Below are positions 8,870 to 16,566 of a stretch of DNA of 36,570 nt, piece after piece; the first letter of the stretch is position 1; every line of letters begins with the position of its first letter. This stretch comes from Xenococcaceae cyanobacterium MO_167.B27 (lineage in GTDB: Bacteria > Cyanobacteriota > Cyanobacteriia > Cyanobacteriales > Xenococcaceae), in assembly GCA_030065935.1 (NCBI GenBank), contig JASJCP010000032.1, forward strand, positions 1 to 36,570, in the 5' to 3' direction. A program made the translations under genes and the position numbers. A model generated the notes under the pieces. The model did not search any database. It was not told the DNA's origin and saw only the letters and a list, made by a program, of their open reading frames with translations.

Positions 8870-9625
8870 TTACGAATTATGAGGGATGAGGAAATTTCCT
8901 TGTAAACCGCCAAAAGTCATAGCCAAATTTTCTTCAGTAAATACATCTTCCGTTTTTCCAGAAGCTAATATAGTCTGATTGAGCAAAATAACGCGATCGC
9001 AAAAGGTAGAAATAGAGGCTAAATCATGGGTAGAAATCAAGATAGTATGTCCTGCATCTCTTAGTTGCAGTAGTAGATCGATAATAGTCTTTTCTGTTTT
9101 CACATCCACCCCTGTAAAAGGTTCATCTAGTAACATTACTTTACCTTCTTGCGCCAAAGCCCTAGCGAGAAAGGCTCGTTTTTTCTGACCTCCAGAGAGT
9201 TCTCCAATTTGGCGATCGCTATTGTCGGTCATTCCCACCCTTGCTAAACTTTCCCTAACCAAACGACGGTCTTTAGCAGAGGGAATTCGTAACAAATTCA
9301 TGTAGCCGTAGCGTCCCATCATCACTACATCCCACACACTCACAGGGAAATTCCAATCTACTTCATCCGCCTGGGGTACATAAGCAACTAGTTGTCGTTT
9401 TTGCGCTTTGTGAATTGGCAAACCATCAATACTAACTCGCCCCTGATTAGGCTCTAAAAACCCCATAATAGATTTAAAGAGGGTAGATTTGCCCCCACCA
9501 TTTGGACCAACTAAACCAGTAATCGTCCCTGGCTGTACATGGCAACTAGCATTATAAAGAGCTAGACGAGCATTGTTATAAGTGACACTGATATTGTCAA
9601 CGGTAATTCCTAAAGTTTGAGTCAT
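8870..9625 (-). CDS. mntA: Manganese ABC transporter, ATP-binding subunit
   Basis: This 251-residue ABC ATPase has all the expected motifs. Walker A is GPNGGGKST near residue 40, and the signature is [17 protein letters not shown] near 143-159. Walker B is KVMLLDEPF, followed by the H-loop in [10 protein letters not shown]. The [19 protein letters not shown] segment is typical of the metal-transport subgroup. It powers import with the permease encoded immediately downstream. The gene lies 183 bases after mntC; that gap contains only tandem repeats and no clear terminator, so one transcript for all three genes is likely. The frame begins with an ATG and fills the usual family length. Confidence 0.92.
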   Translation of the reverse strand: MTQTLGITVDNISVTYNNARLALYNASCHVQPGTITGLVGPNGGGKSTLFKSIMGFLEPNQGRVSIDGLPIHKAQKRQLVAYVPQADEVDWNFPVSVWDVVMMGRYGYMNLLRIPSAKDRRLVRESLARVGMTDNSDRQIGELSGGQKKRAFLARALAQEGKVMLLDEPFTGVDVKTEKTIIDLLLQLRDAGHTILISTHDLASISTFCDRVILLNQTILASGKTEDVFTEENLAMTFGGLQGNFLIPHNS

Positions 9626-9682
9626 AATTTTCCTACTAATTAATAATTGCTAATGTCTGAGGGATGAGGTAATAGGTAATAA

Positions 9683-9720
9683 GTCAGGGGTCAGGGGTCA
9701 GGGGTCAGAGGTCAGGGGTA
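9683..9720. repeat. Heptamer tandem array (TCAGGGG)
   Basis: About five units of TCAGGGG, one reading TCAGAGG, lie between mntC and mntA. This G-rich array is a different seven-base sequence from the others in the window. Confidence 0.85.
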
Positions 9721-9763
9721 GGGGATATAAGAAGACTGGGGGAATGGGAGACAACGGAGAAAG

Positions 9764-9791
9764 TATTACTTATTACTTATTACTTATTACT
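9764..9791. repeat. Heptamer tandem array (TATTACT, four exact units)
   Basis: Four perfect copies of TATTACT lie 44 bases from the TCAGGGG array and just downstream of the mntC stop. Two unrelated heptamer arrays thus sit in one 183-base gap. Confidence 0.9.
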
Positions 9792-9808
9792 TCCTCATCC
9801 TTCATACC

Positions 9809-10813
9809 TTATCTTTCATCCTTTAAACCATTGGTAATAGTACGGGCATCATATTCTAGTAAGTCAAGAAAGGTAGGGACAGGACCATCTTTAGTAGAAA
9901 GAGAATCAACATAGAGATTTCCCCCAAAACGTGCGCCAGTCTCTTTGACAACTTCTTTTTGACCCTCACTACTCACAGTGCTTTCACAAAACACCGTAGG
10001 TATAGAATTAGCTTTAACTGCTTCAATCACTCCTTGAATCTGTTTCGGAGTAGATTGGGATTCTGCGTTAATAGGCCACATATAAATTTCTTGAAGTCCA
10101 TAATCACGGGCTAAGTAAGAAAATGCACCTTCACAACTCACTAAATAACGCTGTTGTGGCGATAAACGGGCTAAATCTGCTTGCAATTCTTGGTCAATGG
10201 CTTTAAGCTTTTCACTGTAAGCTTCTGCATTAGCATTATAGGTATCTGCATTAGCTGGATCGAGTTCTACAAAAGCCTGACGAATATTCTCGACATAGAC
10301 TAAAGCATTTCGGGGAGACATCCAAGCATGGGGATTAGGCTTGTCTTGATAAGGACCTTCTGCAATAGGTATCGGTTCAATCCCTTCCGTCAGAAGCACT
10401 GAGGACACATCATCTAAATTGTTGTAAAACTGCTCAAACCATCTTTCCAGGTTCATCCCATTGTAGAGTATTAGGTCAGCATCCTGGGCTTTAGTGAGGT
10501 CGCTAGGAGTCGGCTCATAGCCATGAATTTCCGCCCCAATACGAGTAATAGACTCTACTATCAGCTTGTCTCCTGCTACATTACGAGCCATGTCTGCCAA
10601 GATAGTAAAAGTAGTGACCACTTTCTTTTTACTCTTGGTATCTGTTCCATTAACATCCCCAGCAACTTCTTTACTATTAGAGTCAGTAGAGGGGACATTA
10701 CTAGCAGAGTCGCAACTAGCCAGCAACAGTGCCATAACCACTCCCATAGCCAGAGCATAATGCCTTGACTTCGCGGAAACTTTCCTGATTTTCCAAGATA
10801 AAGATGATCTCAT
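9809..10813 (-). CDS. mntC: Manganese-binding lipoprotein of the Mnt ABC transporter
   Basis: This 334-residue protein belongs to the cluster A-I (ZnuA/PsaA/MntC) family of solute-binding proteins. An N-terminal hydrophobic segment ends in the lipobox LLASC with Cys34, so it should be lipid-anchored in the periplasm. Candidate metal ligands are His97, His162, Glu228 and Asp303. These keep exactly the spacing of the ligands in Synechocystis MntC (His89, His154, Glu220, Asp295). Cys227 and Cys276 match, 49 residues apart, the disulfide cysteines of that protein. The agreement makes MntC rather than ZnuA likely; the long His-rich loop common in ZnuA is also absent. It is the first gene of mntC-mntA-mntB. 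In Synechocystis this operon is repressed by the ManS/ManR system under manganese sufficiency; I see no defined ManR site here. Confidence 0.93.
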   Translation of the reverse strand: MRSSLSWKIRKVSAKSRHYALAMGVVMALLLASCDSASNVPSTDSNSKEVAGDVNGTDTKSKKKVVTTFTILADMARNVAGDKLIVESITRIGAEIHGYEPTPSDLTKAQDADLILYNGMNLERWFEQFYNNLDDVSSVLLTEGIEPIPIAEGPYQDKPNPHAWMSPRNALVYVENIRQAFVELDPANADTYNANAEAYSEKLKAIDQELQADLARLSPQQRYLVSCEGAFSYLARDYGLQEIYMWPINAESQSTPKQIQGVIEAVKANSIPTVFCESTVSSEGQKEVVKETGARFGGNLYVDSLSTKDGPVPTFLDLLEYDARTITNGLKDER

Positions 10814-11384
10814 ATAAAACTAATTTACTAAAGCAATTCAACACTGCTTTTCATAATTATCTCATATTTCATATTCTTCTCACAATTTGCCAGTAACAAG
10901 TATTCTTAATATTTCTTAATATTTCCCAAAATACACAAAAAGTAGAGACGTTTAACTGACGGGGTGACAACCACCAGAATTCATATATGACAAGGGAAAA
11001 AACGAGTTTTGTAGCTTAGTAAAAATATCAATCAAATTGACTTAATATTCAATGGCAAAATTTTGGCAATTTACAGAATTCTTAAATTATTCTGGTTTTT
11101 TAACAGCTTGGTTGTAGTTTGTATGTGTAAGTGCGATTAAGCATTACGACCAAGAACGCGCTTTGTTGCTATTACTTATTCTCCTACAGATTTACAATCC
11201 GCGCACGCCAATTGTAAAAAATTGTCAAATCCCTTCTCTTACTGTTTTACGAAGGGTTTACACTCTTTCAATTAAATTATGCCCGCGATTCATGAGGGGC
11301 AGCTCACTTGGGGAAACCCCAAGTGTTTATACGCGGGAGTCCCTTCACTCTAAGTGAGGATATTCTCGCGGAAGAATGATAAAA
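10814..11384. other. 571-base spacer: mntC promoter region and structured repeat
   Basis: The right part (11282-11360) holds nested palindromes described separately. The 200 bases next to mntC must contain its promoter; they are AT-rich but show no motif I can assign. The plus-strand open frame at 11163-11357 reads through the palindromes and has no protein-like character. Confidence 0.5.
11282..11337. repeat. Nested palindrome: hairpin inside a hairpin
   Basis: CCCGCG at 11282-11287 pairs with CGCGGG at 11332-11337. Inside, CACTTGGGG (11305-11313) pairs perfectly with CCCCAAGTG (11317-11325) across an AAA loop. A smaller dyad (TCACT-CTA-AGTGA) follows near 11347-11359. It lies just past the stop of the minus-strand operon, so it could terminate that transcript or be a dispersed palindromic element. 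There is no T run. Confidence 0.7.
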
Positions 11385-14081
11385 TTACATGTTCCATGTA
11401 TCTCTCCAAAGAGTTTTAAGTTTTTGAATTTGTCCTTTTTCTTTTTCTTTGATGGCATCCCAACCATTTTGAATCGCTTGCTTTTCTTTTTTAGTTAATT
11501 TCCAAGAAAGAGGTGGTCGATATTCACCTTGTTCGTTATAAAACTCTGGTGCATCTTCTTGAGAAGGAAAGAAGATAGGAAAGTATTGAATATCAATTTC
11601 TTGTTCTTGGCAGGCTTGGCTTACCTGCTCCCATTTTTTTTGCAAAAGCTCTACTTCAGTGCAGTTACGAGCATTGAAAATTGAATCTCGCACTTTGAAT
11701 ATGGTTAATAATGGACCTAGGGTTGCCATAAATAGACCTCGATTCTTTTCAGCTTCTTGGTTGTCTTCAACTTCTTGATTGTCTTCAGCTTGAGCTGTCG
11801 AAGAATCTTTAGGAAAAGGATTAATTTGCAATAAAAGAACTCTTTTGATTTTGTTTTCTTGGGAGTTTTGTTTGAGCAAATCTATGAGCCATTCTACTGC
11901 TGTCACAAAACCAGAATTGTCGAAATAACCACCATCAGCTACATGATAATTTTTTTGGATATTTAGACTGTCTCGACAAATGGGAGATACATAGGGAAAG
12001 GTGGCGGAAAGCCTGGCAGCAGTGGCAACATTAATATCGTAGCCAGGATAAAGAGTATTAAAATCAAAGAATTTTTTATCAGCAGACTCACCAAAATTCA
12101 TCGGAGTAATTAACAAACGAAAACCGTCTTCAACTAACGTGGAATTAAATACAGGAATGGGAAGTTTGCCTTGAATGATTTGCTGCCGCCAATTGGCTAA
12201 GGTTGTGGTTGGTGCTTTCATTTCACCTTGCCAGTCTGTTTCTAAAGCAGTACCTCGATCAAGTAATCTGGGAGCGAGAATGGGTAAGGCAATAATGCGC
12301 CACAAGTCAGGATAAGCTAAACCCCAACCTACAGCATCTAAACTATCTGCCGTCGCACCATCGAAGATAAGATCTAATTGGTCATCTGGTGGAAAACCTT
12401 CAGGGGAAAAGCGATCGAGATAATACATACTTCCTACTGAGCCACCAGAAACGGAACTAATTAAGTTAATTGCTTTTGGGAATGATGTTCCTAACAGATC
12501 TTTTGCCTGTAAACCAGTTAAAACTTGAGTTGTCCATCCAGCAGCTTGAATTCCACCACCCCTAGCACAGACGATAACTAGGGTTTGTTTGTCCAGACGT
12601 TGTTCGATTAGGGTTTTAAAGTCTGTTAGTTGTTGCGATTGCTGTGTATCTTCTTTAACTTTTTCAATAAGAAAAAAGTGATCGACATTTAATAGCCAAT
12701 ACATCAATCCAGCAATTACTAACCAAAACAAGAATACAGAAACCCGCGAGTAATCGAAAAAAAAGGTGAGACTGCCTAAAAACAATGTTGCGATAGAAAT
12801 TAACAACATTACGTATAACAGTGCAGCTGCTTCTTTTTTTTGTTTGGAAGGGGCTGATTTTGGTCTATAAAGGGCAAAAATGACTATATATACTGCCAGA
12901 AGAACGACAAAGAAAACCAAGGCGTTAAAATTAGCAGTAGTTAAATTACCAGTTACAGGATCGATATAACCTGCGGTAGAGTGATTCGCCAGTAAGGAAA
13001 TGACTTTTACTAAAAAGTGATTTACTCCAGATAATAGCTTGAATACAACAGGATTAGAAGCATTGTCTCTTGAGAGATAGTGTCTTGTTAGCTTGAAGAG
13101 GAATAAAAAGATACCACTCAATGAAACCCCTAAAAACAATCCTTGCCATCTTTTGTTCGGGATTTCTTCTGCTGATAAGTCAATTACAGCTAGAGTAGTA
13201 GGTAAAGCCAGGGCGATCGTTAATAAGTAATACCATAACGGGGGAATTGTTGCTAGGTAAGGCACTCCAAAACGAACAGGTGCTTCATCGAGGATGATTG
13301 CGGTAACAAAGGTTACAGCCATTCCCGCTACAGTTGCCCCCAAAATGGTAAAAGCAATTTGCCAGATACCACGCAGGACAAAAAGATTCTTGAGCATGGC
13401 TGGTAAGAAAAATTCCGCGATCGCAGGAAGAGCTAGCAGTAATATACCCATAACCAGAGGTATCCGAAGGAAAAAGACATATTGCCAAAATATATTAGGG
13501 ATTAGCAGCCATGCTATGACTACTACAACTACGATCACCAGCCACAAAAAGATATTATTTTTCATAATTCGGGAGAATCTTGTAAAGAGAGAATTTAAGA
13601 TGAATTGAATTGATAATTTTACTGAACTTATTAGTTGTCTTGATATATTAAAGCAATAAGATATAAAGTGCGCTAGCTTTAAGAAAAATGATTTTGCTAT
13701 ATTTAATAAATTTCTTAAAAGATTTAATATAATAGAACGATAATCTAAACCAATTTTTGCCCCTCTTCCTTTTAAATTTTGTTCATCTACCGTGGACAAT
13801 CCTCGGTTATTTCTAAACTTAGTACCTTCAACTTCAGTATCATTAAGGTCTGCACCAATAAGATTTGCATTCTTTAAATTAGCTTTATTAAGACTTGATT
13901 CGTCGAAATTAACACTACTAAGATTTGCTCTCTCTAAGTTAGCTTCACTAAGATTTGCTTGACTGAAATTAGCACCATGAAGATCGGTATTTTTCAAATT
14001 AGCTTTACTAAGATTTGCTTGACTGAAATTAGCACCACGAAGATTATCTCCACTAAGATTTTCATTACTTAAATTAGACAT
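11385..14081 (-). CDS. Pentapeptide-repeat / multi-span membrane / patatin-like phospholipase fusion
   Basis: This 898-residue protein has three parts. Residues about 3-92 are pentapeptide repeats (A(N/D)LXX, for example GANFSQANLSKANL) that should fold as a right-handed beta helix. Residues about 178-466 contain about eight membrane spans. The C-terminal 400 residues form a patatin/cPLA2-type lipase domain. It has an oxyanion-hole stretch ARGGGIQAAG (506-515), a nucleophile elbow SSVSGGSVG with Ser545 the likely nucleophile, and DGG at 716-718 giving the catalytic Asp716. The lipase should therefore act on lipids at the membrane that holds it. It is the last gene of a four-gene operon; the gap to the gene before it is 36 bases. 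The domain combination is unusual. Hydrolysis of acyl lipids is inferred from motifs only. Confidence 0.88.
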   Translation of the reverse strand: MSNLSNENLSGDNLRGANFSQANLSKANLKNTDLHGANFSQANLSEANLERANLSSVNFDESSLNKANLKNANLIGADLNDTEVEGTKFRNNRGLSTVDEQNLKGRGAKIGLDYRSIILNLLRNLLNIAKSFFLKLAHFISYCFNISRQLISSVKLSIQFILNSLFTRFSRIMKNNIFLWLVIVVVVVIAWLLIPNIFWQYVFFLRIPLVMGILLLALPAIAEFFLPAMLKNLFVLRGIWQIAFTILGATVAGMAVTFVTAIILDEAPVRFGVPYLATIPPLWYYLLTIALALPTTLAVIDLSAEEIPNKRWQGLFLGVSLSGIFLFLFKLTRHYLSRDNASNPVVFKLLSGVNHFLVKVISLLANHSTAGYIDPVTGNLTTANFNALVFFVVLLAVYIVIFALYRPKSAPSKQKKEAAALLYVMLLISIATLFLGSLTFFFDYSRVSVFLFWLVIAGLMYWLLNVDHFFLIEKVKEDTQQSQQLTDFKTLIEQRLDKQTLVIVCARGGGIQAAGWTTQVLTGLQAKDLLGTSFPKAINLISSVSGGSVGSMYYLDRFSPEGFPPDDQLDLIFDGATADSLDAVGWGLAYPDLWRIIALPILAPRLLDRGTALETDWQGEMKAPTTTLANWRQQIIQGKLPIPVFNSTLVEDGFRLLITPMNFGESADKKFFDFNTLYPGYDINVATAARLSATFPYVSPICRDSLNIQKNYHVADGGYFDNSGFVTAVEWLIDLLKQNSQENKIKRVLLLQINPFPKDSSTAQAEDNQEVEDNQEAEKNRGLFMATLGPLLTIFKVRDSIFNARNCTEVELLQKKWEQVSQACQEQEIDIQYFPIFFPSQEDAPEFYNEQGEYRPPLSWKLTKKEKQAIQNGWDAIKEKEKGQIQKLKTLWRDTWNM

Positions 14082-14117
14082 TTTTTTATTTTTTGATTTG
14101 AATCTTGTAAATTTCTG

Positions 14118-14984
14118 CTACTCAGATGTGGAGAATTCAAGGGTAAAGTTTGATACTCGCTTTTCTCCCAAGTAAACTTGAGCTAGATAAAAGCCTGGTG
14201 CAATTTCCCGCATTTCTTCCTTAACTTTTTTAAAGATGAACGAGGTTTGGGAGTAATCTAAGATGATGGCTTCTCCCTCACAGAACCGACCATTCCCTTT
14301 GTAGATTTCACCTTTGAATGCCCTAATTCCAAAGGGCGGGAGTTTATTAAGAAAAAACTTTTCCTCTCGATAAAAAAATTTTCCCTGCCAAAAAAATAAC
14401 TTACTAATCAATGCCAGCACCTTCACCAAAATAGTTCCAGCAGCAATAATGGCGATACCTTTACCATCTCCATCAGGGATTTCACCCACTGAACCTTGTT
14501 TGTAGAGTTCATCTATTTCCGCTTGAGACATCTTGAGTAAATCCGATGGTTTCAGCGTTGCAGTTGTCAGTTGTTTATCTCCTTGTTCTTGAATTGTTGA
14601 TTTTTTCCACAGTGCTAGAGTTAGGAGGATTCCTTCGACAATGCCAATGCTTAAATCGCCAATACCCAAAGTTAGAAAGCCAGTCGGCATATAAGCGGTA
14701 AATACGCTGATAAAAAAAGTTGTAGCGGGAATTATACGAGCAGCTACTAATAGCCAAGAATTAGCTAGATAGTGAAAAGGATCGTTGGCAGCAGGAATAT
14801 AGAAGCAACTGAGTAAAACTAAAAGAACTGAGTAATTAAAAAGCCAAACGGTAGAATCAGGGGAACCCAATTGTAAGAAGGTAATTAATTGATAGGGAAT
14901 CACAAAAGCGCATACCGCATAGGTAAAATTTGCCAAAATTCCAAACCAAACAACCCGCTTAAACCAAACAGCGTATGTGTTCAT
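14118..14984 (-). CDS. Membrane protein of unknown function, 288 residues
   Basis: I do not recognise the family by name. About four membrane spans lie at residues 12-35, 48-65, 78-100 and 103-127, with a fifth hydrophobic segment at about 178-197. A polar loop rich in Lys, Glu and Gln separates the last two. The C-terminal 85 residues look like a small beta domain with the motifs LDYSQTSF (242-249) and EMREIAPGFYLAQVYLG (257-273). I have the impression of a recurring bacterial domain of the type DEIREVxPGLYLG, but I cannot name it. The gene sits 36 bases before the patatin fusion and 32 bases after the di-heme cytochrome gene, so it belongs to the same operon and probably the same membrane-associated process. 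Confidence 0.75.
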   Translation of the reverse strand: MNTYAVWFKRVVWFGILANFTYAVCAFVIPYQLITFLQLGSPDSTVWLFNYSVLLVLLSCFYIPAANDPFHYLANSWLLVAARIIPATTFFISVFTAYMPTGFLTLGIGDLSIGIVEGILLTLALWKKSTIQEQGDKQLTTATLKPSDLLKMSQAEIDELYKQGSVGEIPDGDGKGIAIIAAGTILVKVLALISKLFFWQGKFFYREEKFFLNKLPPFGIRAFKGEIYKGNGRFCEGEAIILDYSQTSFIFKKVKEEMREIAPGFYLAQVYLGEKRVSNFTLEFSTSE

Positions 14985-15016
14985 GATTTATTCCTCGCAG
15001 TTGTAATTTGTATTCA

Positions 15017-16507
15017 TTAAAGTGTTTTCATGTATTCCACTAGAGCATCTTTATCGTTAGCTGGTAGGTTAGTACCATACAAATGACCGCTATTACTATT
15101 ACCAGGCAAACTGGTATCTAATTTAAAGTATTGTTTACCACTTTCCTCTGCTACGTCAGAGACAAATCCTACCTTGTCGGGATCAAATACATCGTAACCG
15201 CGATAGAATTCTTTCGGTCTATTTTCTGGCGGTTCTAATAAGTCTTTTAAGGTGGGAACTGAACCATTGTGTAAATAGGGAGCTCGTAACCAAATTCCGT
15301 CAAGAGGCATATTGGCATAACCATTAGTTTTTTGGAAGTGCCGAAACTGCTGATCTTCACCTTGATAACTAATACCAGCAAACAACGTCCTTTGATTCTT
15401 GAGGAGTTCCTTGGTATAGGAGTCGAGACGACCTGGATCTGTGCCAATTTCCTCAATAGCTGTTACTGTACCTACTTTTGCTCCATCAAAAGCATGACAG
15501 CTAGCACAGTTATTTTCATAGATTTGTTTTCCCTGAGCAGCTAATTGTTGATTAATCTCATAAGGATAAGCAGGAGGTGGTAATTCCCACAGCCAATCAG
15601 CTACTCGATGAATAGCATCAAAATCAATTGTGGTCGGAGTTACTAAGGCTAGAGCAGCGCTATTATTGCGCTCATTGACCGAGGTGTTATTGCCGTCCCA
15701 GTGTAGTTGCATGCCCTCACGAGGTTTTTGTTGCCAAACGCTAGGAAAATCAGCAATGCCATTGAGTTCTTCTTGGGGTATCTGGTCGGCAGGAACATTA
15801 AACTGACGGGTTTTATAAGAACTAAAAGTATCAACTCGCCCTGGACCATATTCTGACTGCCTATCTAAAAAAGCAAATTTACTTCTTTGGGTAATTAGGG
15901 CATCTCTGGTTTGGGGAATAGCAAAATAGCGATAAATCAACTTTTCTAAAGGATTTAAATTTGCCCCTAATGCCTCAATAGTAGGCATCATTTTATCAGC
16001 AGTAAATCGCTCATCGATCACTACTTCAGAAAGAAATTTAATATATCCCTCTAAATCAACAGTATTAGAAGGCATCGCACTAATAATTTGGGGTTGACTC
16101 TGTGGAGTATCTCTTAGTGTACCTGCATGACAAGTAGCACAGTTTTGGGCGACGCGCTTGAAGCCTATCTTAGCTTGAGAAAAACCAATCGGTAGGTCAT
16201 GTTCTGGTTCTTGAATAAATCCAAAAGAAGCATATCCCTCTCCAGGTAACTTATCGGCAAAAACAACTGGTAGTGCTTGCCAAACCCAATAAGGAATACC
16301 ATTAGCAGCCTCACCACCAATCGAACCATATTTATAATGTTCGTTAATATCTGCATACTTAACTGCACCATTGCCTAACAAGAGTGGTGAAATTAAGTAA
16401 AGCAAAACCGCGACCAGAATAGCTACAATGACTCCTACAATTTTCCACCAAGCTTGCTTTAAATTAAATTCCTTAGATTCTTTAGAACCCTCAATTTCTG
16501 TAGTCAC
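15017..16507 (-). CDS. Membrane-anchored di-heme cytochrome c of the CCP/MauG/RoxA type
   Basis: This 496-residue protein has an uncleaved-looking N-terminal anchor (about residues 21-44) and a periplasmic body with two c-type heme motifs, CATCH at 123-127 and CASCH at 334-338. The spacing of 211 residues fits the two-domain di-heme cytochrome c peroxidase superfamily. After the second heme come WLRAPYLHNGSVPTL (406-420), which is typical of that superfamily, and a C-terminal signature ending in FMN-free segment GTNLPANDKDALVEYMKTL. The same signature ends the 709-residue cytochrome encoded divergently. Possible activities are peroxidase, MauG-like oxidase, or RoxA/10S-DOX-like oxygenase on an unsaturated substrate. 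The sequence alone does not decide. Operon neighbours are a flavoprotein (59 bases upstream) and a membrane protein (32 bases downstream). Confidence 0.88.
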   Translation of the reverse strand: MTTEIEGSKESKEFNLKQAWWKIVGVIVAILVAVLLYLISPLLLGNGAVKYADINEHYKYGSIGGEAANGIPYWVWQALPVVFADKLPGEGYASFGFIQEPEHDLPIGFSQAKIGFKRVAQNCATCHAGTLRDTPQSQPQIISAMPSNTVDLEGYIKFLSEVVIDERFTADKMMPTIEALGANLNPLEKLIYRYFAIPQTRDALITQRSKFAFLDRQSEYGPGRVDTFSSYKTRQFNVPADQIPQEELNGIADFPSVWQQKPREGMQLHWDGNNTSVNERNNSAALALVTPTTIDFDAIHRVADWLWELPPPAYPYEINQQLAAQGKQIYENNCASCHAFDGAKVGTVTAIEEIGTDPGRLDSYTKELLKNQRTLFAGISYQGEDQQFRHFQKTNGYANMPLDGIWLRAPYLHNGSVPTLKDLLEPPENRPKEFYRGYDVFDPDKVGFVSDVAEESGKQYFKLDTSLPGNSNSGHLYGTNLPANDKDALVEYMKTL

Positions 16508-16566
16508 TACTTTTCCCTCAATACTATAAACTACTAACTCCGAACTCCAACGAGCAACCTGATAGT

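Noticed and set aside
10523-10768. Overlapping open frames on both strands at the mntC 5' end
   Set aside because: They are shadows of mntC, whose lipobox and ligands define the real frame.
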